A stretch of DNA of 62,000 bases, from assembly GCA_012295275.1 (NCBI GenBank), contig CM022665.1, positions 45,486,595 through 45,548,594 of the forward strand, read 5' to 3'. Position 1 is the stretch's first letter. Each line of letters starts with the position of its first letter. Under the pieces are notes generated by a model, which was given only the letters and a program-made list of their open reading frames with translations, made no database searches and was not told where the DNA came from. Origin of the DNA: Chrysomallon squamiferum (Eukaryota; Mollusca; Gastropoda; Neomphalida; Peltospiridae). This document shows, piece after piece, positions 59,232 through 62,000 of the stretch. A program made the translations under genes and the position numbers.

Positions 59232-59265
<34 letters not shown>

Positions 59266-59678
59266 GTAGTAATAATAAAATAAATAAACCATACCATGCA
59301 CCAAAATAAAACAATATGGTAATAAATAAATAAGTCAATAAATACAAAATAAATAAATAACATAACACAAATAAAAATATAAATATATATATATATATAT
59401 GCATATATATAAAAACTCATGATTTTTTTTATATTTTACCAAACACATTGACTGGTTCCTGGCGTCCCACAGTTAAAACAACAAGTCTTCCATCCTCCCC
59501 CCCAGTGACAATCATTTCGTCCCCCCGTGTCGCCAGACAGGTACACGAACACGACTGCTCCCTCCTCTGATGCAACCCCTCCCATTTGTAAATCTCGTTA
59601 AGTGCCTGTCAAAATACAGCAACATCTGATGCAAGTGCTGTTAGTAACAATAGCAACAACATACTTCTTTTATAATAC

Positions 59679-59732
<54 letters not shown>

Positions 59733-59849
59733 GGTAGTAATAATAGTAATAGTAATAATAATAACAATAATAATAATAATAGTAATAATAATACTAGTAA
59801 TAATAATAATAATAATACTAGTAGTAGTAATAATAATACTATAGTAGTA

Positions 59850-59882
<33 letters not shown>

Positions 59883-61862
59883 GTAATAGTAATAATAATA
59901 ATAATAATAATAATAGTAATAATAGTAACAATAATAATAATAAGAAGAAGAAGATTAAGAAGAAGAGGTGACAAATATAAAAGCATGTTTAATGAATACT
60001 GTTAAAACTACAAACTTGTGCCCTTTTTATTTTTTATTATGTAGCTTGTTTTTGCTTTTTTGTGTTATGAAGGGCTGTATGAAAGAGCTCAAGCTGCTAA
60101 ACTGAATTTTGATTAAGAGTAGTCCATGGAACACTGGCATCGACTTTTTCTATCTCGTATCAACATAAAACAAAAACGTGATAACTCAGTATTAAATTAA
60201 TACCAAACTTAGTTTTTGTGTTACATCAGACAGCAAAGTTCACGTCACCATTCTGTATGGACTACCCGTATTCATCAAATTCAGTTTAGCAGTACGAGAT
60301 CTTTCGTGACTGTCAGGACTTAATTATCATTAACTAGTTCACTTACCTCGTTGTCAGATTCATGTCTGTACAAAGATACACTGCCTTTTGACGATGCAGC
60401 TGTCAAAATGTCTACAGAAATATACTGGAAAAAAAAAGCGTCATAGTATGATGGTTTGTATTTATTGAGAATTTTTGTCACAGTAAAAAATAAAAATGAA
60501 AATAAAATAAAATAAAATAAAAATAATAATATAACATAACATAATATAATATATAATATAATATAATATAATATAATAAAATAAAACTTAAATAAAATAA
60601 AATAAAATAAAGTTAAATAAAGTAAGTAAATACGTTAGTAAGTTAGTTTAAAAGCAACAGATATAGAAACTAAGTTTATGTCATAAGTGAGAGAAGAGAA
60701 AATTGACAGTTTCACTTTTCCAGTTTTTGGGATGAAGAAATTATGTTTATAACTATAATTAACTGAATGTTCAACTTTAGTATTACTGTAACTAGATTAA
60801 GTTTGTTTTTACACAGTTAAACTTTTAAAGGAAGCGAAGGCTTGGAATATAAAAATGAATAACAACACAAACAATAAAAGTTATTCTGTAAATACTCACA
60901 TTTAGATCTGTGACATCTCCACTGTGTTCTACTTCACAAACAAGTCTTGGTTCATTGCTTAACAGAGTTGCTGCCCCTGATATCATAGACTCCTCTTTAC
61001 TGAGGGGTTCAAGGTGCCAGATGCTTAATTTGTTTTCCTGGGAAAATAAAAATACCTTTGTTCATGGCACTGTTACATTTGAATACAAAAATAAATTTAA
61101 AAAAAGAAAAAAAGAAGAAAAAAAGTTACAAGAACGACATTTAAAAAGTAATAATAAAAGCACTGTAATTATTTAATGACACAATTTATTAAAAAAATAA
61201 TAATAATAAAATAAAATATGATTACAATAAATTGAATAATTTAAAGCTGCAAAAGTAAAGAAACTATACATTTGAAACTGTACGAATTTTTTTCTTCTAA
61301 CTAATCCAATGTTCAACTATTTTTAAGTAATATCGTAATATGATTACATGATACAAACTTATACATAATAGAGTAATATATTACAATGTACATCATACAT
61401 GTAAGATGTATGCCAACAAACTGACAACTGCCTATTTCTAATTTGTAATAATTATTATGCATTTAATGATTTATGGATAACACCAAATCTATTTCAGTAA
61501 TTCAAACAAAAATATAATTGAAATCCGAATTAATTGATTATACAAAAAAATATCATCAATTTAAATTTAATTACATCAAGACTAATACTAATACTACTAT
61601 AAAAACTGTTCCGGTAAAAGAAAAGTTAAACTAACAATACCTAACAGTGGCATTAACACTAGTAGTACTAGTAGTAGTAGTACTAGCACAAACTGAGAAA
61701 ATAGCAGTAGTAACAGTTGATCTACAAAACTAATAAATTTACCTCATCGTCCCAGCTGCCAGTAGCAAATATATTAGATTTCTGCAACGACTGGCGGAGA
61801 GTTGGCCTCCATCTAATTTTATTTATTTTCTGTGACACAAATTTCACATTAAATTCTGACAT
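56583..61862 (-). CDS. NUP43: Nucleoporin Nup43, eight exons, complete
   Basis: The coding exons in transcript order are 61743-61862, 60900-61037, 60347-60424, 59440-59605, 58741-58873, 58070-58221, 57463-57600 and 56583-56815. They join in phase with GT-AG introns to 385 aa (human protein about 380). Nup43 is a WD40 propeller subunit of the Nup107-160 (Y) complex of the nuclear pore scaffold and also acts at kinetochores. The start FNVKFVSQKINKIRWRP matches the known Nup43 N-terminus. Blade motifs are visible: FATGSWDD (32-39), ILTAASSKGSVSLY (92-105), IVTGGEDGRL (144-153), VVTVSSFGQLKIYDLRQ (187-203), ILATGDHDGMLTIWDLR (231-247), LFTCSDDGSLWHWD (277-290) and ALICGTDSETIY (366-377). The start was chosen at 61860-61862 because it aligns with the family and follows upstream stops. 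All residues expected for the fold seem present. Confidence 0.95.
56816..57462 (-). other. Nup43 intron 7
   Basis: AT-rich, no recognised element; a poly-A run at 57299-57313. Confidence 0.7.
57463..57600 (-). CDS. NUP43: Nup43 exon 7
   Basis: Acceptor CCTTTTTTTCAG, donor GTGAGTAAC, phase 1. Encodes WEVKFHP and the LFTCSDDGSLWHWD blade. Confidence 0.93.
57601..58069 (-). other. Nup43 intron 6
   Basis: Contains a TAA array (57747-57776) and a poly-A run (57958-57986). Confidence 0.7.
58070..58221 (-). CDS. NUP43: Nup43 exon 6
   Basis: The acceptor is a long T tract ending TTAG; donor GTAGGT, phase 1. Encodes the HTALQCVDKHPSQSYILATG strand and the WDLRHEKFP blade. Confidence 0.92.
58222..58740 (-). 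other. Nup43 intron 5
   Basis: A poly-A run on the plus strand (58224-58250) provides the T tract of the exon 6 acceptor; the rest is unique sequence. Confidence 0.7.
58741..58873 (-). CDS. NUP43: Nup43 exon 5
   Basis: Acceptor TTTTGTTTCAG; donor GTACGTACG, which contains two tandem GTACG donors 4 bp apart. The first keeps the frame into exon 6. Confidence 0.92.
58874..59439 (-). other. Nup43 intron 4
   Basis: Contains A-rich sequence, a TAA array (59233-59280), AAAT repeats (about 59318-59370) and a TA tract (59383-59400). Confidence 0.75.
59440..59605 (-). CDS. NUP43: Nup43 exon 4
   Basis: Acceptor ATTTTGACAG, donor GTAAAATAT, phase 1. Fifty-five codons with IVTGGEDGRLVVL. A stretch with three Cys at about residues 131-135 (CSCTC) is unusual for the family. 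Confidence 0.92.
59672..59960. repeat. TAA-type trinucleotide block in Nup43 intron 3
   Basis: About 290 bp of AAT units with AGT, ACT and AAC variants, ending in AAGAAG. Open frames rich in Ile or Leu on both strands are repeat artefacts. Confidence 0.93.
60071..60316. mobile_element. Foldback MITE in Nup43 intron 3
   Basis: A long imperfect inverted repeat of about 245 bp. The left arm carries GAAAGAGCTCAAGCTGCTAA, ACTGAATTTTGAT and GTAGTCCAT. The right arm read in reverse carries GAAAGATCTCGTACTGCTAA, ACTGAATTTGAT and GTAGTCCAT in the same order. The centre (60189-60203) is the palindrome GTATTAA-A-TTAATAC. It has no coding capacity. Target duplication is not clear. Its end is about 30 bp from the exon 3 donor. 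Confidence 0.75.
60347..60424 (-). CDS. NUP43: Nup43 exon 3
   Basis: Acceptor TTTTTTTTTCCAG, donor GTAAGT, phase 0. Twenty-six codons (ILTAASSKGSVSLYRH), short but matching blade 2. Confidence 0.92.
60425..60899 (-). other. Nup43 intron 2
   Basis: Contains AAAAT and ATAAT pentanucleotide repeats (60490-60615). Confidence 0.75.
60900..61037 (-). CDS. NUP43: Nup43 exon 2
   Basis: Acceptor ATTTTCCCAG, donor GTGAGTATT, phase 0. Forty-six codons including KLSIWHLEP and HSGDVTDLN. Confidence 0.93.
61038..61742 (-). other. Nup43 intron 1
   Basis: AT-rich unique sequence with a short TAGTAC/TAG repeat (about 61660-61685). No gene or element recognised. Confidence 0.7.
61743..61862 (-). CDS. NUP43: Nup43 exon 1
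   Basis: Forty codons from the ATG to donor GTAAATTT (phase 0). Contains the family-specific N-terminus and the first WD strand. Confidence 0.93.
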
Positions 61863-62000
61863 GTCTCCGATCAAGATATTCACAAAACTGAAGTTTCAAG
61901 CATGGCGCTAACATCCGGGTATTTAGCCGCTATTTTTAATCTTTTCACGCAAAAGAAGCGTTTTGTTATCTTTGTGTGATTTCCTTCTACAATCGAGATG
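61863..62000 (-). promoter_or_regulatory. Nup43 5' UTR and proximal promoter region
   Basis: Less AT-rich than the introns, with some CpGs. Two out-of-frame upstream ATGs are visible on the minus strand: one at 61912-61914 whose 21-codon frame overlaps the main start (stop at 61849-61851), and one at 61901-61903 with a seven-codon frame (to 61880). Whether they are transcribed depends on the unknown start site. No TATA box stands out. Confidence 0.45.

Overview
This window is nuclear DNA from an animal. Coding sequence is split by GT-AG introns, GC content is low, and microsatellites and minisatellites are extremely dense. Several stretches look like decayed copies of the tRNA-derived SINE common in mollusc genomes (core resembling TATCAAAGGCCGTGGTATGT). 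Together with the proteins, this suggests a lophotrochozoan, most likely a gastropod mollusc. The assignment is inference; no database was searched.

Layout. (a) Positions 1-117 are GC-rich and open in several frames; this may be the edge of an exon or promoter of a neighbouring gene. (b) 118-10438 is AT-rich repeat sequence plus the probable 3' UTR of the next gene. (c) 10439-11042 (minus) holds an intronless coding exon for a dual-specificity phosphatase of the DUSP14/18/21 group, right behind a splice acceptor. (d) 11043-23817 is mostly simple repeats, a long 31-bp minisatellite and SINE remnants. (e) 23818-24440 (minus) holds a second DUSP of the same group with a hydrophobic C-terminal tail, also directly behind an acceptor-like site. 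(f) 24441-40066 is repeat-rich: a tandem cluster of SINE-derived units, a four-unit repeat of about 125 bp, a strikingly regular 80-bp tandem array, CA/GT arrays, and a small CpG-containing island near 33.6-33.8 kb. (g) 40067-49041 (plus) is an eight-exon ankyrin-repeat gene of about 528 codons. All splice phases join, but one base is missing from a C run in exon 5, and four of its splice junctions are copied into tandem repeats in the adjacent introns. (h) 49042-56582 is the ankyrin gene's 3' flank, full of degenerate minisatellites, followed by the 3' flank of the convergent last gene. (i) 56583-61862 (minus) is a complete eight-exon nucleoporin Nup43 gene (385 aa). Its 3' UTR carries a piggyBac-type MITE and its third intron carries a foldback MITE. 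Its promoter region lies at 61863-62000.

The genes do not form a pathway. The two phosphatases look like local duplicates, the ankyrin protein is of unknown function, and Nup43 is a housekeeping component of the nuclear pore Y-complex. I found no defence system, no CRISPR and no rRNA; a single tRNA-like stretch near 19.96 kb is most likely a SINE head. The most unusual signals are the repeated duplication of splice junctions in the ankyrin gene, the 1-nt frameshift in it, the tail-anchor-like end of the second DUSP, the indel-free 80-bp array, and a switch in strand polarity of the A/T-rich microsatellites that follows gene orientation.
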